In this document: positions 33,991 through 45,529 of the stretch, one piece after another
Layout of the letters: each line of letters starts with the position of its first letter
Numbering within the stretch: the stretch's first letter is position 1
Assembly: GCA_015680685.1 (NCBI GenBank)
Contig: MNCI01009146.1
Coordinates: forward strand, 625,716 to 689,715
Direction: 5' to 3'
From: Gnetum montanum
Taxonomy: Eukaryota; Streptophyta; Gnetopsida; Gnetales; Gnetaceae
Length of the DNA stretch: 64,000 bases
Position numbers and translations under genes: made by a program
The notes under the pieces: model-generated
The model's input: only the letters and a program-made list of their open reading frames with translations
What the model was told of the DNA's origin: nothing
The model's database searches: none

Positions 33991-34140
33991 GACCTGCCAT
34001 TACCTTAAACTGGCATCATAGTCTGCTAAGACTCTAAACTAGCATCAAAGTCTACCATGACTCTAAACTAGCACCATGGCCCACCATGGCCTTAAACTAG
34101 TCATAAACAAATGGCCTGGCATGGCCTAAAACTGGCAAGG
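33991..34140 (+). repeat. About 30-bp tandem repeat, inter-ORF region of element E
   Basis: Five units of 28-34 bp built around CCATGGC and CTAAACTGGCATCAT, for example at 33991, 34021, 34050, 34079 and 34113. Two further units occur at about 61945-61995, on the far side of insertions C and B. Confidence 0.65.
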
Positions 34141-34225
34141 AACCTTTATCCTATAGTTTTTTTTGTAATCTTATAGCTTAGCTATTTCCTACATAACCAA
34201 TGTAGCAATTCTCAACATAGTTATT

Positions 34226-35057
34226 TGATGAGTAGCGAGGTAACCCTACACCCAACCATACGAATCACAAGCATTCACGTGTGATCTAGTTAAACTTTGT
34301 AGACCTTAAGTTCCTAAGTACACTGGTTTGAGAAAGTGAAATCTAATTGGAATGATCGTTGTCTTCTTAGTTCCACTCATGAGGTACAAGTTTATGGTTA
34401 AGTGCAATCTGAGTCATTTTACGTTATGATTTTTTCCTAGAGAAAAAATAAAAGGTAGAGTAATTTAATATCTAATTACTCTACTACCTAGCTAGCCTAA
34501 CACAAGTACCCATTCCCACTCTTTGGATACATCTTGAATGCACATGGCACTGTTGGGTTACAAAACATTAAGCATTTATGGGTTATCAAGTGCTACACAT
34601 ATGCTTGAAGTGGTCATGCTCATGTGCATTAACAATTGGAAATTAATTACTTAATTAAAGTGCATTAAGGTAAGGTGCATGAATATTAAATGCATTAAAG
34701 GAAACATTAATCTATTCTCAATGCTACAAGTATTATCAAAAGGGCCTGTCTTTATTTTCATCACACTATTGTGCTTTGGTACATTAGTTCTTGAATAAAG
34801 ATTTGTACACACTCAGACTTCTACTGTAGGCACTCAGAATATTCTAACTCTGGAATGGCTAAATTACAAGAACTTCATTACTCTATTAAAAAACTAATCC
34901 TAGAATCATGTGTCTAAGCACTATATTTATAGGTTGGCATATACTTTGCAATATTGGATATTTGACATCACATCCTGGGATCCTTTATCAGGTATCTAAT
35001 ATTCAGGCTCCAATATCATGTATTCGATATCAAAGCACATCAAAACATTATTCATCA
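34226..35057 (-). repeat. 3' LTR of element C
   Basis: Minus strand from TGATGAATA at 35057 to CATCA at 34226; TATAAATA at 34924-34931 (minus strand), with GATATC-like words between it and the LTR start. A polypurine-like tract (GTCATGGTGGTA) lies just outside at about 35058-35069. Confidence 0.9.
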
Positions 35058-35069
35058 TACCACCATGAC

Positions 35070-37050
35070 TGAATAAAAACACATCCTTGAGTGAATAAAA
35101 GGATTATTGACTAACATAAAAAATGTAAGTGCCCAATTGTACGGATTACAATATTTTACAAATTGGAGGTTCATGATAAGAGAAGTGAACACTTTGAACA
35201 AAACTAACATCCAACTCCTCTGGTAGTTGAAGAGTGAGGGAGAAGATCCAATGATCATGAATAGCCCTCTTCACATGGTGTTCCTACTTATCCTTTGGTT
35301 AAGATAGTCTTGCTTCCTGTCTGTACTTCCGACTACAATCACAATAAAATCACGAATTAGTGTGCAATGTGTAACATATAACTTTTAAGTACCTTGTCTC
35401 ATTGATTGGTACACTTGACTGCATTGTGATTATGGTGGATTGATTCATTTAATAGTGTTATTAGGAAGGTTGAAAAATAGGTGAAATTAATAAGGGGTCC
35501 ATTAAATTCTGATAAGTTCAAATGCAATGAAATGCCTAAAGAGAGTTTTAAGAATTTACAACAAATAAAAAGATGCGTTCTCTGAAAAAACGTTGTGAAG
35601 ATTCACATAATTGGATGTCATTGATGAGGCATGCAAAAGGATTTGATTGTAAGAATATCTAAGGGTAAAGAATTAACTAATCCAACCAAAAGATATGCAA
35701 GTGGGTTCTCCCCAAATTAGTTATAGGCCTTTTATTGTCCTTGCATAATGTAAAACTAAGGAGTTTGTGGACCCCATGGATGAATAATGGTTACAAAAAC
35801 TTAAGTTAAAAAAATTGAAAGAAACTACCTATAAATTTTAACACATCAAACAAATACATCAAAAAAAAAACATGAAACTGGTAGTGAGGTGAGACATGGA
35901 AAGCATAGATGGATGAGAGAGAGTGAAGTGGAGTTCCTAATTAAGGTCACATGAAGTACCTTGTGAATTTTGTGGTTAAATGACTTGATAAATTCCATCC
36001 TTAGTCTAGAAAAAAACCAATCATGTTTAGTGACATCACATTTCCATTCCAAGACTAGTCCACCCCCTTGAGACACAAGGGTACTCCAATAAAAAAATCA
36101 TCATTTCTTATTAAAGAACAAAAGAGAAGTAGGAAGTGAGGAAGGGCCTTAGATAGAGGAAAACTTTAGGCATGGGTAACATGTCTTTCTAGTCTTATAA
36201 CCAATGCTTGTAGCCCATTTATTTTGTCTAAAAGGGTGTGCTTTGAATTTTCATCATTTTTTTATGATGGGAACCACACCATGCAAAGAATTATTCAACT
36301 TCCTATTATTAGTCCACATGGAATGGTAAGAAATCCATGAAAACACACATGAATCCAATTAAGTAGAAAGGTACAAAGAGTACCAAATCCCCTTGAAGTG
36401 ACATCCTATTCAAACCTTTGAATCCTTTCCAAATTTAAAAACTACCAAGGTAATAAGTTCATTATGATTTTATTAATGAAAAAGGGACTACACATTTTTA
36501 GAATAAGAAAAACCATTGAATTTGTGGATGGATGGATTTTGTGAACTCATTGCCTATTGCTTAAAAAAGAAACCATGTCCTAGTTATCTGTAACAAAATC
36601 CAAAGCTAGAATCTAGACACCAACAATCAAATAATCGAATAGCACATGCCCACATTAATCAAATCACATTGTACCCAACTGGTAATATGGCATGTTATTA
36701 TTAAAATGTAATAAGAAAATCGCATCTAAAATAAAGGAAAATGTACAAGAAAATTTAAAATATTTAAGAAAAAATAAAACATACTAACAATGTTGTAAAA
36801 AAAAAACTTTGAAAAATTAATAACATAAAACAAAAAGGTGTAAGAAAAAGAATGTGTAAAATAAAAAGTTGTAAAAGTAACAAGGTGTAAAACAAAAACA
36901 TGTAAAATAAAAAGATGAAAAACTAAGGAGCCACTTATATAGTTAGCATGGATGACCATCTTTCCCATGAAAAAGTTAAAAGGAGGATATTTGAAATATT
37001 GAGCATGGTTGTCTATCTGATGAGATGTTTGTTGCATTAGCTAGCCTAGG
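35070..37050 (-). other. Non-coding tail of element C
   Basis: About 2 kb between integrase and 3' LTR. Segments match, in order, the tails of A and B (for example GCATGGTGTGGTT at about 36276 reversed against about 1886). Near 36726-36930 an A-rich tandem-like stretch (repeated TGTAAAATAAAAA words) gives a hydrophobic but low-complexity frame. No convincing envelope ORF. Confidence 0.65.
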
Positions 37051-38290
37051 CTTGTGGGAAGGTTTGATTTTTTGTATGTTGACCAACTATCTCTTGTATG
37101 GGCTCTTAGGTTTGTAGATCACTATGGCCCTAGAAAGCAAAGGTTCATAAATTATGTAAGGTCTTCTCTACAACATCTGGAACTTAGTTTGTTGAAGTAT
37201 ATGTGTGGGGTTCTAGGAGAGAACCTTATCTCTTGGTTTAAATTTAACTTTCCTAATTCTAAGGTCATGGGCCCTTTTGTTAAATTCATTGTGCAAATCA
37301 TTAGATGATAGGGCCAGTAGTTAGTTTTTTTTTGGTAAGTTGAGATTCATTATTCTTTCTTTTTGTGGTAAACTTAAGTTAAGGTTAATATCACAAGCTG
37401 TTGAAAGTGTACAGAGCTTGGATTGAATAGGAAGTGTTGGTAATTTCCCATACACTAACTCATAGGGGGAATAGCCTATAGGAAGTTTCCATGTTGAATG
37501 CTAGGCACAAAGGGCATCGTTGAGTTTTTTGCTCTAGTCTTTCATATATTTGCTGATAGTTCTTGTTAGAATATTTGTGATTTTCCTATTGGTACCATCA
37601 ACTTGAGCATTGGCTTGGGGGTGGCAAGGTATTGTTAGTCTATGTTTAATCCCCAAGCACCACATAAGCTTCTAAAAAGTAGTGCCTATAAAGTAAGTTC
37701 CATTATTAGAAATTAATGCACATGGCACACCAAACCTATTTACAACATTTTATTATACAAACCAAGAAACAATAAAAGATGCATAGTCAGTGACAGCTGC
37801 TACTTTTGTCCATTTTATACAATAGTTAGCAATGACTATGATGTACACCTTTTCATCTGACATGGGCATGATGGGACCCATGAAATCAATGCCCTAGATT
37901 TCAAAGGGTTATAGTGGTTGGATCCACTATTAAGGTACCTCCATTCAAGTAGTCATTCCACAATATTGTTTGTAGCATTCCCAAGAGTGAACATATTGAT
38001 AAGCATCCCTAAATATTATTGGTCAATAATATTCTATCACTAGGATTTTAATAGCTATGCATCTCCTAGCATAGTGGCCCCCACAATGACTTTCATGAGC
38101 ATCTTGGAGACTGCACAGTTGATTAGCATCAGGAACACACTAATCAACTAGGCCATTAGTGCACACCTGGTAGAGGTGGCCATTAATCTCCATGAAGCAT
38201 TTTACCTAGTAAAGAAACTATTTTTACTTCCGGTGGTCTAACCCTTGTGGCATATCCTAGTTGAGAAGATAGGTGAGAATGTGATTATAC
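37051..38290 (-). pseudogene. Integrase relic of element C
   Basis: From the N-terminal zinc-binding region near 38100-38060 (GHYARRCIAIKIL) to the catalytic core. The core shows GIDFMGP (37872-37893), then IVIANYCIKWTKVAAV, then SNNGTYF (about 37697-37710), HPQANAQVDGTNRKI (about 37590-37630), and near 37440-37500 SPYELVYGKLPTLP. In active relatives the second catalytic residue is Asp in SDNGT; here it is Asn (one transition). The Glu of the QVE motif is Asp here. Both changes would abolish strand transfer. Stops also interrupt the frame. After the core a weak KFKPRDKVL segment marks the C-terminal domain. Confidence 0.85.
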
Positions 38291-38399
38291 CATTTAGGCT
38301 CAATAGGCAATTGTTTAGTTATAGCCTTGGCAAAGAGAAGTTAATTAGGAAACATATCAAATAGTGGGCTTTTTTCCTCTTTATTATCCCATTGTAACT

Positions 38400-38760
38400 G
38401 AGACAAGTGATCAGTGGCCACATTCTTAGTTTCCTTTTGATTTACCATCATAATATCAAATTTCTACAAGATTACCAACCACCATATGACATGGGGGCTC
38501 ACTATTGTCTTATTCATAAGGAAGTGGATGGCACTATTCCTTGTGTACACAAACACTTTGTATCCAAGCATATAATTCCTAAACTTCTCTAGAGAAAACA
38601 CCACTAACATCAATCCTTTTTCTATGATGGTGTAGTTTAGTTGTGTATCCACACTACTTAAGCTTGCACAGTGGATGTAATATGGATGTTTCTTACCATC
38701 CATCTATGTAAACATAGCTCCTAACACATACTTTGATGCATCTGTCATAACATGAAATGG
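38400..38760 (-). pseudogene. RNase H relic of element C
   Basis: Reads FHVMTDASKYVLGAM, then YYIHCASLSSVDTQLNYT, EKGLMLVVFSLEKFRNYMLG, KVFVYTRNSAIHFLMNK and VIWWL. This is the RNase H of Athila type. The catalytic Asp of TDAS is present (about 38727-38738), the Glu of (T/I)EK is present, while the Asp of the YTDH motif is read as YTRN here. It would degrade the RNA strand during cDNA synthesis. Directly continuous with RT upstream and integrase downstream. Confidence 0.85.
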
Positions 38761-39860
38761 TATGGACCAATCGGGTTCCTGTAGAATTAGAATTTCTACA
38801 ACTTTCTCCTTCAATTGCTAGAATGTTTTTTCACATTCTTTGGTCTAGACAAATGATGCATCTTTCCTTGTTAGCTCAACCAATGATTTTGTGATCTTAA
38901 AGAAATTATCTATGAATTTCTAGTAGTAGCCAATATTTCCAAGAAATGACTAAACATCTTTGATAGTTTCTAGTTGATGGGTAATTCCTTGGATGACCCT
39001 TATTTTTTCAGGGTCTACCTTAATTTTTTCTTCTAAGATTCAATGCCCCGATACAATGCCCTCCTAGACCATTATATGAATCTTTTGCCAATTGAGTCAA
39101 AGGTTTTTTTCAACACATCTCTTCAATACTTGCTCAAGATGGTCCAAGGCTTTCTCAAAAGTATCTCCATAGGTGGAGAAGTCATCTATGAAGACTTCCA
39201 CACCACTGCCAATTTGCTGCTAAAAAATGCTCAAGAACAAGTATTGGAATGTAGCAGGGGAATTGCATAGACCAAATGGCATCTTGCAATATGTAAATGT
39301 TGTTTTGGCCTAGTCCTCTAGTATGATTTGGATTTGGTTATAGCCACTATAACCATCTAGAAAACTATAGTAACAATGCCCAGATATTGATCAATGAATG
39401 GCAATGGAAAATGGTCCTTGAACATTGCCATATTTAGTAGCCAAAAAATGATGCAAACCTACTACTTGTCATCTTTCTTTGGTACAATCATGAGTGGACT
39501 AACCCACTTGTTGTCTACAATGAAATAAAAAAATTCCACCTTGAGGAGTTGTTTTATTTCCTTCTTGATGATTTACTTCAGTCTGGGATTTAATCACCTT
39601 TGTGGCTGCCTCTTTGGCTTTATGGCTAGATCAATACATATATAATGTTGGCATATCCAAGGATCAATCCCTATGAGTTTAGGATATGACAAAAAAAAAG
39701 GATGTTGATCATTCCTCAACCACATTTAACAACATCTTTTTATGCTCTTGAGCAGGATTTGCATTGATTATGACCAACTTCCCTTTTTTTAAGAACACAT
39801 ATTCCATGTTGGCTGGTAGAGTTTTTAATTCAAGGGGTCTTAGTTGAAATTTTTAGGAAT
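38761..39860 (-). pseudogene. Reverse transcriptase relic of element C
   Basis: Upstream linker LELKTLPANMEYVFL (about 39840-39790), then IIKKEIKQLLKVEF and KWVSPLMIVPKKDDK (about 39520-39480), HFPLPFIDQ, a decayed DGYSGYNQI region, KMPFGLCNSPATFQ (about 39290-39250), the catalytic FIDD at 39181-39192, DHLEQVLKRCVEKNL, EGIVSGH, then the thumb-like SFLGNIGYY and KDASFV. The FIDD aspartates are intact, but the frame is shifted and has stops. Motif details match Athila more than Tat or chromoviruses. Confidence 0.88.
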
Positions 39861-40099
39861 TTCAAACTCTCCCCAATAGGTATCATCATTTGTATTATTA
39901 GAGAGTTGGTGATGAACTTGCTCTAGTTCATCCATGCCTATGACATATGCACATGTTAAGTTCTCTATAGGATCCATGCAAAGTATGCTACTTTTAAAAT
40001 AAATGGTTAGCCACTAGGTGTCCTCTTGTTTTGTGGCTTCTATGTATAGATACCTTTTCATATATACTTTTGGTGCACTCTACTTTCATGTAGAGATGG

Positions 40100-40760
40100 A
40101 TGCTCATTTAACAGACTAGATTTTTTGCACACAATTACACCCTATATCGTTGTACACGATGCATGAAACCCACTTCTTCTTGATCTTCCCAAATGTATTT
40201 TCTTTAGATATTTCTAGGGAAAGATGACAGATGTCCATTTTTGCATCAATGGTTCTTATCCATGTCCTCCCGATGATGATTGGAAAGTCCCCTTTGTAGT
40301 TCTCCACCTTGATCACTAGGAAATTAGTAGGATAAGACAACCCATAAATAGTGGTCATAATATCTTCTACTAGTTCCAATGGAATAATAATGGACTAGTT
40401 GTCAATTCTAATCTAATATTACTCTTCTTCAAAGGAGGAAGGTTCCATGAAGTAAACATCTCATGAGAAATTAGGCTGACAGTAGAACTTGAATTAAGAA
40501 GAGCTTTACTTAGTTCATTCCTAATAATCTATAAATAAATAAGAGGACTACCAGGATCTACTAATTTTCTAGGAAGGTTTCTAGCATAGATCCAATTGGA
40601 TACAACATGAGTAAGCATATCAGTATGGATCTTGAGTAGTATTTGGTTTCAAGGGGACTCAAAGGGTTGCCAACTATAGGTGTATGTGAGGGCTTAGATA
40701 GACTATTGGATTGGAAAAAAGGTATTTTCTTAGATTGAGTATTTGAACCACTCAATTGAT
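40100..40760 (-). pseudogene. Aspartic protease relic of element C
   Basis: Begins with a linker (KIPFFQSNSLSKPS) like that of A and B, then RNLPRKLVDPGSPLIYL, the catalytic position, and the C-terminal half at 40379-40116 with VEDIMTTIYGLSYPTNFLVI and DFPIIIGRTWI. The catalytic DSGS of relatives is read as NSSS (40484-40495): Asp to Asn and Gly to Ser, both transitions, so this copy is inactive. Very close to the protease of element B over the C-terminal half. Confidence 0.85.
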
Positions 40761-43102
40761 GAATTGGTTGTAGATTAATGTCCTTGGTAGTGTTGCATTA
40801 TTGTAGTTGAGCTGGGAGTTCATCCTACATAGATGGAGCATGTGGTAGCTATGTGGAGGATGGAGGAAGATGTGCAGGAATAGGAGAAAGATAAGGATAA
40901 AAAGTGGTATCCCTTCTAGCATGTGGAGAATAAGTTCAATAATAATCAAGAGGGTAGTCAGGTTGGAAAGTAGAAATGGAAGAGTCATGTGGAGACAAGG
41001 GTTACTAAACATAATATCCATATGGATCAAGTTGTCTATAAGGGTATTTCTACCTTGGTGGTGCTAGCACCCATGACTATGGATGCTACCACGATTGATA
41101 CTACTCATGGTAAAAAGAGGAGTTCCACTTGGATAATACTATTATTGCTAGTGGAACTACCTAGAATTACCTTAAGGATAAGGAAATCTTCTGGGTGTTT
41201 GCCTTTGTGCTAGTCATGGATTTAGGGCACACACTGTAGACTCCTGTAAGTGTGACACTATGGGAAAACATCCCTTAGGATGTTCATAATGATAGATGTC
41301 ACACCTACCATCATCATCTAAGTTGATTCCCATGACTTCCTCAATTACAGTAATCTTACCCTTACCTCTTTGATGGGTATGTTCAACTTCCTTATGTCTC
41401 CTATGCTCATGATCACTACCTTGTTCTTTGGACTATTTCACAAATTTTAGGATAGCTTGAAATCTTCTATTCATGTAGTCCCATAATTGATTAACCTTGG
41501 TCGATATTTTAGATTAAAATTTTTGAAGTGGTAAGGTTTGCCAATTTACCATCTCATCAAGTAATGATTCTTCCTCACTATCACAAAATCAAACCTTCCT
41601 CTTACGAATAGAAGGATTGTAGTTATACTCTTCTACAATTTCTTTTTTTCTTAATTCTCGTTTCTCTTTAGCTAATTGATCAATCAATCTTTCGATCTAA
41701 TGGATGCTTAATTCTACTAGTCACCCTTGGGCATAGATGTCAAGGGTCCTCCTTGTTTTAAATCAAAGCCCAACTATAGTGTGGTGAAGTTGGTCTAGTT
41801 GAGAATAACCACGGCCAAGACATATGTGTAATAAGAAATAGTATCAACTTATGGCTGCATCCAAGGGTTTGTGTGTCCCTTGTTTTCATCTTTGAATCTA
41901 CCTTCTTAAGTTGGACACTCAGGAGTATGTTTGATATTTTTCATTTAACAATTTAAGCATTGTACTCCATCATTTGATAGATTCTAGTTCTAAGAACTAG
42001 TACTAGTTCTTTGCTTCTTTAATGAGTGTCCTAGGAAAAAACTTAAACTTTTTCTACTTATTTTCTATATTCTTGAAGGCATATGCATCTTGGAAAACTT
42101 AGATATGGTTCTATGGATCTAAGTTATATCCCCCTTCAAACTTAGGGATATTACTTATGTCTATCCTCTTGATCCAACTATCCTTTATATGCCTTGTGGG
42201 AATTCATACTACCTCTGCAATGTTTAGGATACTTCTGGTAGTAATCAAAGATTCCTTGAGGCCATTATTTTGGTGCCTACAATGCCCTTTTCTACCACTT
42301 CATTCATGGTGGTGGATCCTTCTTGAATGCCCATGCCCCTATTCTTGACTTGCCCAATGGTCTTTTTGATTATCTTGATTTCATTGGTCACCTCCATCAT
42401 AGTCATGTCCCTATAGATGTGGTCAGAGCTAGAAGAAGAAGAGGATGATGAAAAAGGTGAAAAGGAAGGAGGACTAGCACCATCATAGTGCATGCTACCC
42501 CCTTTTTGATGATCGCCATGATCATGATCTTGTTTCTTATCTACATCCCTACCCTAACTCTCCTTCTTGGATCCTCCTATGTAATTGGATCCATTCTTGC
42601 TAGAACTAATATTGTGGATCGTGGATTGTAGGTTCTAGTTTTAACCTCCTTCACCAAAGTCAAAGAGAAAAATTTCACTAAGTGAAAACCCCCAGAAAAT
42701 GATTCCCCACCATCTTTTTGGTACAATAGGAGTGGAGAATTAGTGAACCACTTTCCCTTCTTAGATCAATAACATTGTTCTACTATCAATCCTTGGGACA
42801 ATGTGCCTTAATTGGATGATAATTCCTAGCAGTATTATCCTGCACAATGTACTCAACATGAAGTTCCTCGAGACCTAATCGTATAAGCATTTGTTGAAGC
42901 ATCATAAGAATGGTTGATTAGGTAGCAACATGATGTTGCCCTCCATGTCATGCCATTTTAGATGTTCATCTTAGTGTAGAATAAAGTTAAAATTGAGTAC
43001 ATACTCATCAGGATGAGTATATACCACTCTATATTATAGGGGCACCTACTAATGTGCTTCATCATACTTTGGTGGAGAATCACTCCTATGAGAAGAAGAC
43101 AT
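40761..43102 (-). pseudogene. gag relic of element C
   Basis: ATG at 43102, about 140 bases from the primer-binding site. The N-terminal block matches B's gag start, including the HPDEYVLNF...W(H)D(M)EGNI pattern near 43020-42950. A Ser/Asp-rich middle (42493-42245) follows, then the capsid core (about 42170-41700): IPKFEGGYN, FKNIENK, ESIK, NEKYQTYS, HKPLDAAIS, YYFLLH. It ends in a Pro/Tyr/His-rich tail near 40870-41030. Many stops replace Trp and Gln codons. Confidence 0.78.
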
Positions 43103-43242
43103 TTTATGTTAGAAAATAAAAATGTAGTGTGCTTCTAGAAATTTTTGTAATTATTTTAAAGTATGATATTATTGTAAGGTTTGTTCCAATGATTTTGGAT
43201 AATTTTCACTAAATCCTAAATTACACACATAATAACTAATGG

Positions 43243-43260
43243 TCCTCGGCAATGATGCCA
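43243..43260 (-). other. Primer-binding site of element C (tRNA-Asp type)
   Basis: On the minus strand TGGCATCATTGCCGAGGA, matching the tRNA-Asp type site at 14 of 18 positions, one base after the LTR; all differences are transitions. Confidence 0.8.
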
Positions 43261-43261
43261 A

Positions 43262-44107
43262 TGATGAGCAGCAAGGTACCCTTATGCCCAACCATATGAA
43301 TCACAAGTGTTCAGGCACAATCTAGTTGAATTCCATAGACCTTAAATTCCTAAGTACACTAGTTAAAGAAAGTGAAATATAATTGGAATGATAATTGTCT
43401 TCTCAGTTCCACTCATGAGGTACACGTTTATGGTTAAGTGTAACTGAGGTATATGATTTTTATTATTTTATGTTTTATAATTTTAATTGCCTAGTGCAAG
43501 AATAAAATGTTGAGTAATTTAATATCTAATTAATCTACTACCTAGCTAGCCTAGCATAAGTACCTGTTCCCACAATTTGATCCTAAATGCATATAGTACT
43601 ACTGGGTTACGAAATGTTAAGCATTTTTGGGTTACGAAGCACTACACATATGCTCAAAGTGGTTGTGCTCATGTTATTTAACAATTGAAAATTAATTGCT
43701 TAATTAAAATGCATTAAGTTAAAGTTCATGAATATTAAATGCATTAAAGGAAACATTAATTTATTTTCAATGCTACAAGGATTATCAAAAGGGCTCATCT
43801 TTATTTTCATCACACTACTATGCCTAGGTACATTAGTGCTCAAATAAAGATCTATACACACTCAGATTCCTACTGTGGGCACTTAGAAATATTCTAACAC
43901 TAGAATGGCTAAACTGAAAGAACTTCATTACTCTATTCAAAAATTAATATTTGAAACATGTGTCCAAGTGCTATACTTATAGGTTGGCATATACCTCATG
44001 ACATCAAATATTTGACATCGCATCTTGGTGTCTGATATTGGGTATTTGATATTGAGGCTTTGAAATTGTGTATCTAATATTAGAGAACATTAAAACATGA
44101 TTCATTA
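43262..44107 (-). repeat. 5' LTR of element C
   Basis: Aligns with 34226-35057. The outer end reads TAATGAATC on the minus strand (TGATG with one transition). TATA region decayed. Confidence 0.88.
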
Positions 44108-45068
44108 CTATTTACAACATTTATGGCCTTAAAATATTAAGACAGTATAGTAATCAACAACATATATAGTCAAAAATAAAATCGAAACTTAAAATTTAAA
44201 ACATTTAAAAATAAAAATATATAGCCATGTCCACATTATATGGCATAATTATTAAACTAATAAACCATCAGTGTCAAAACTATCTACAACTTAAAAATTG
44301 GCCAACATGAACCATATAACATCCAACATAAAAAATAAATTAAAAAATTCAATAAGTGTTGTCACATCATGCATCTGGTGATGGTAAGGAGGCACCTGGA
44401 GAAGGAGATCGTTGATCATCATCATTGTCGTCACCCTTGGGGCTATTGACGTTACCTGATGCTTGTGACACAATAACATACAATTAATAAGTAACTAATA
44501 ACCAAAACTATAACTTAAATAAATCAAAAATTAAAATTCAAAACATAAAAGCCATTAAACTTATGGGAATTTGGGTCCATGAACTCTTGAGGAAGATGTT
44601 GAAGGCTAGTCTTCAAATGATGGAGAATTTGATCTTCCATCATGTTGGCCTACTCAACATCCCTAAAATTGATGCTAGTGAGGATGTTTGTCCTATCTAC
44701 ATTTGTAATAACTGAAAACATCAATGGTTGGAACACCAAGGTCAATGGGTGCACAACCTAACCTTGAATCTATGTGAGGGCCTACTAGAGGTAGAGATGG
44801 GATGCCCTAGATGGTTTTGTCGATTGAACAGGGACTTACTAGATGCAACCAGGGTGCAACATGGTTAGTTAAAATGCTAATGAAAAATGGTGCTAAGTGT
44901 TCAAGAGGTGTCAATAGTGTTAATGGTGTCAATGGGATCGAGCGTAGTCAAGTTTTTCAGTGAAAATGAGGGTGCCAATCATGTGAAAACTACCACCTAA
45001 GAATAGTTTAGGCATGGCTATGTGATGAAATAGTGAAAAATGCAAATGAAATGCTAAAAATGTAAGGG

Positions 45069-45100
45069 GAGAGAGGGGGAGAGAGAGAGAGAGAGAGAGA
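45069..45100. repeat. (GA)n microsatellite
   Basis: Nearly pure GA run with a short GGGG interruption; flanked by relic K sequence. Confidence 0.9.
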
Positions 45101-45529
45101 AATAGAACACCACCCTAAATGGGGTTGAGTGTATTTAACACCAAAATGGGTTATAAGGTATGTGATGTACAATAGGTGTAGTGGAGAACATAGTAACAGT
45201 CTTAGGGGTGTATGGTCATGAAGACTGGCATTTCATTGGAGTGTTTTTGTATTGTGGGTTAGCTACTATAGTGTACCATGGGCTACAATGTTCTAGTAAA
45301 CTATGCTGGACTACGGTGGTCTACAACTTTTCCAATGTGCCTTTTGTTCTCTCCAAGCACTCCGTAGATTTTGCTCATGCCAAGAGAATTACTAACCTTG
45401 AAATTTGTTGATGCTTAAATTTTTCCAACACCCAAAACATAGAGGGTGGGGGTATTTATAGGGTTAGGTTTGCCACAAAATGCAGGGCAACTTCCACATG
45501 ATAGAGGGGATAGTTAGGACTTCATTGAG

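Larger units (their letters stand above)
34226..44107 (-). mobile_element. Element C: complete Athila-like Ty3/gypsy retrotransposon
   Basis: Minus-strand element of 9882 bp: 5' LTR 44107-43262, primer-binding site, gag, protease, RT, RNase H, integrase, a non-coding tail of about 2 kb, 3' LTR 35057-34226. Flanks are TTATT (34221-34225) and CTATT (44108-44112), one transition apart. Gene order gag-PR-RT-RH-INT is that of Ty3/gypsy; the RNase H and RT motifs and the tRNA-Asp primer site fit Athila. It is the only member here of the A-D group with pol, though every domain has stops or lost catalytic residues. It is inserted in the inter-ORF region of element E. Confidence 0.88.

Noticed and set aside
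36726-37037. Hydrophobic minus-strand frame after the integrase of element C, possible envelope-like ORF
   Set aside because: Its sequence comes from an A-rich, tandem-like stretch (TGTAAAATAAAAA words); there is no signal peptide, cleavage site or conserved pattern.
37054-37308. Plus-strand frame of 84 codons near the end of integrase of element C
   Set aside because: Shadow of the decayed integrase C-terminal region on the other strand.
44461-44560. Further intron in relic K (44560-44462)
   Set aside because: The borders are GT...AG-like but joining the blocks does not keep the reading frame, so I do not claim it.
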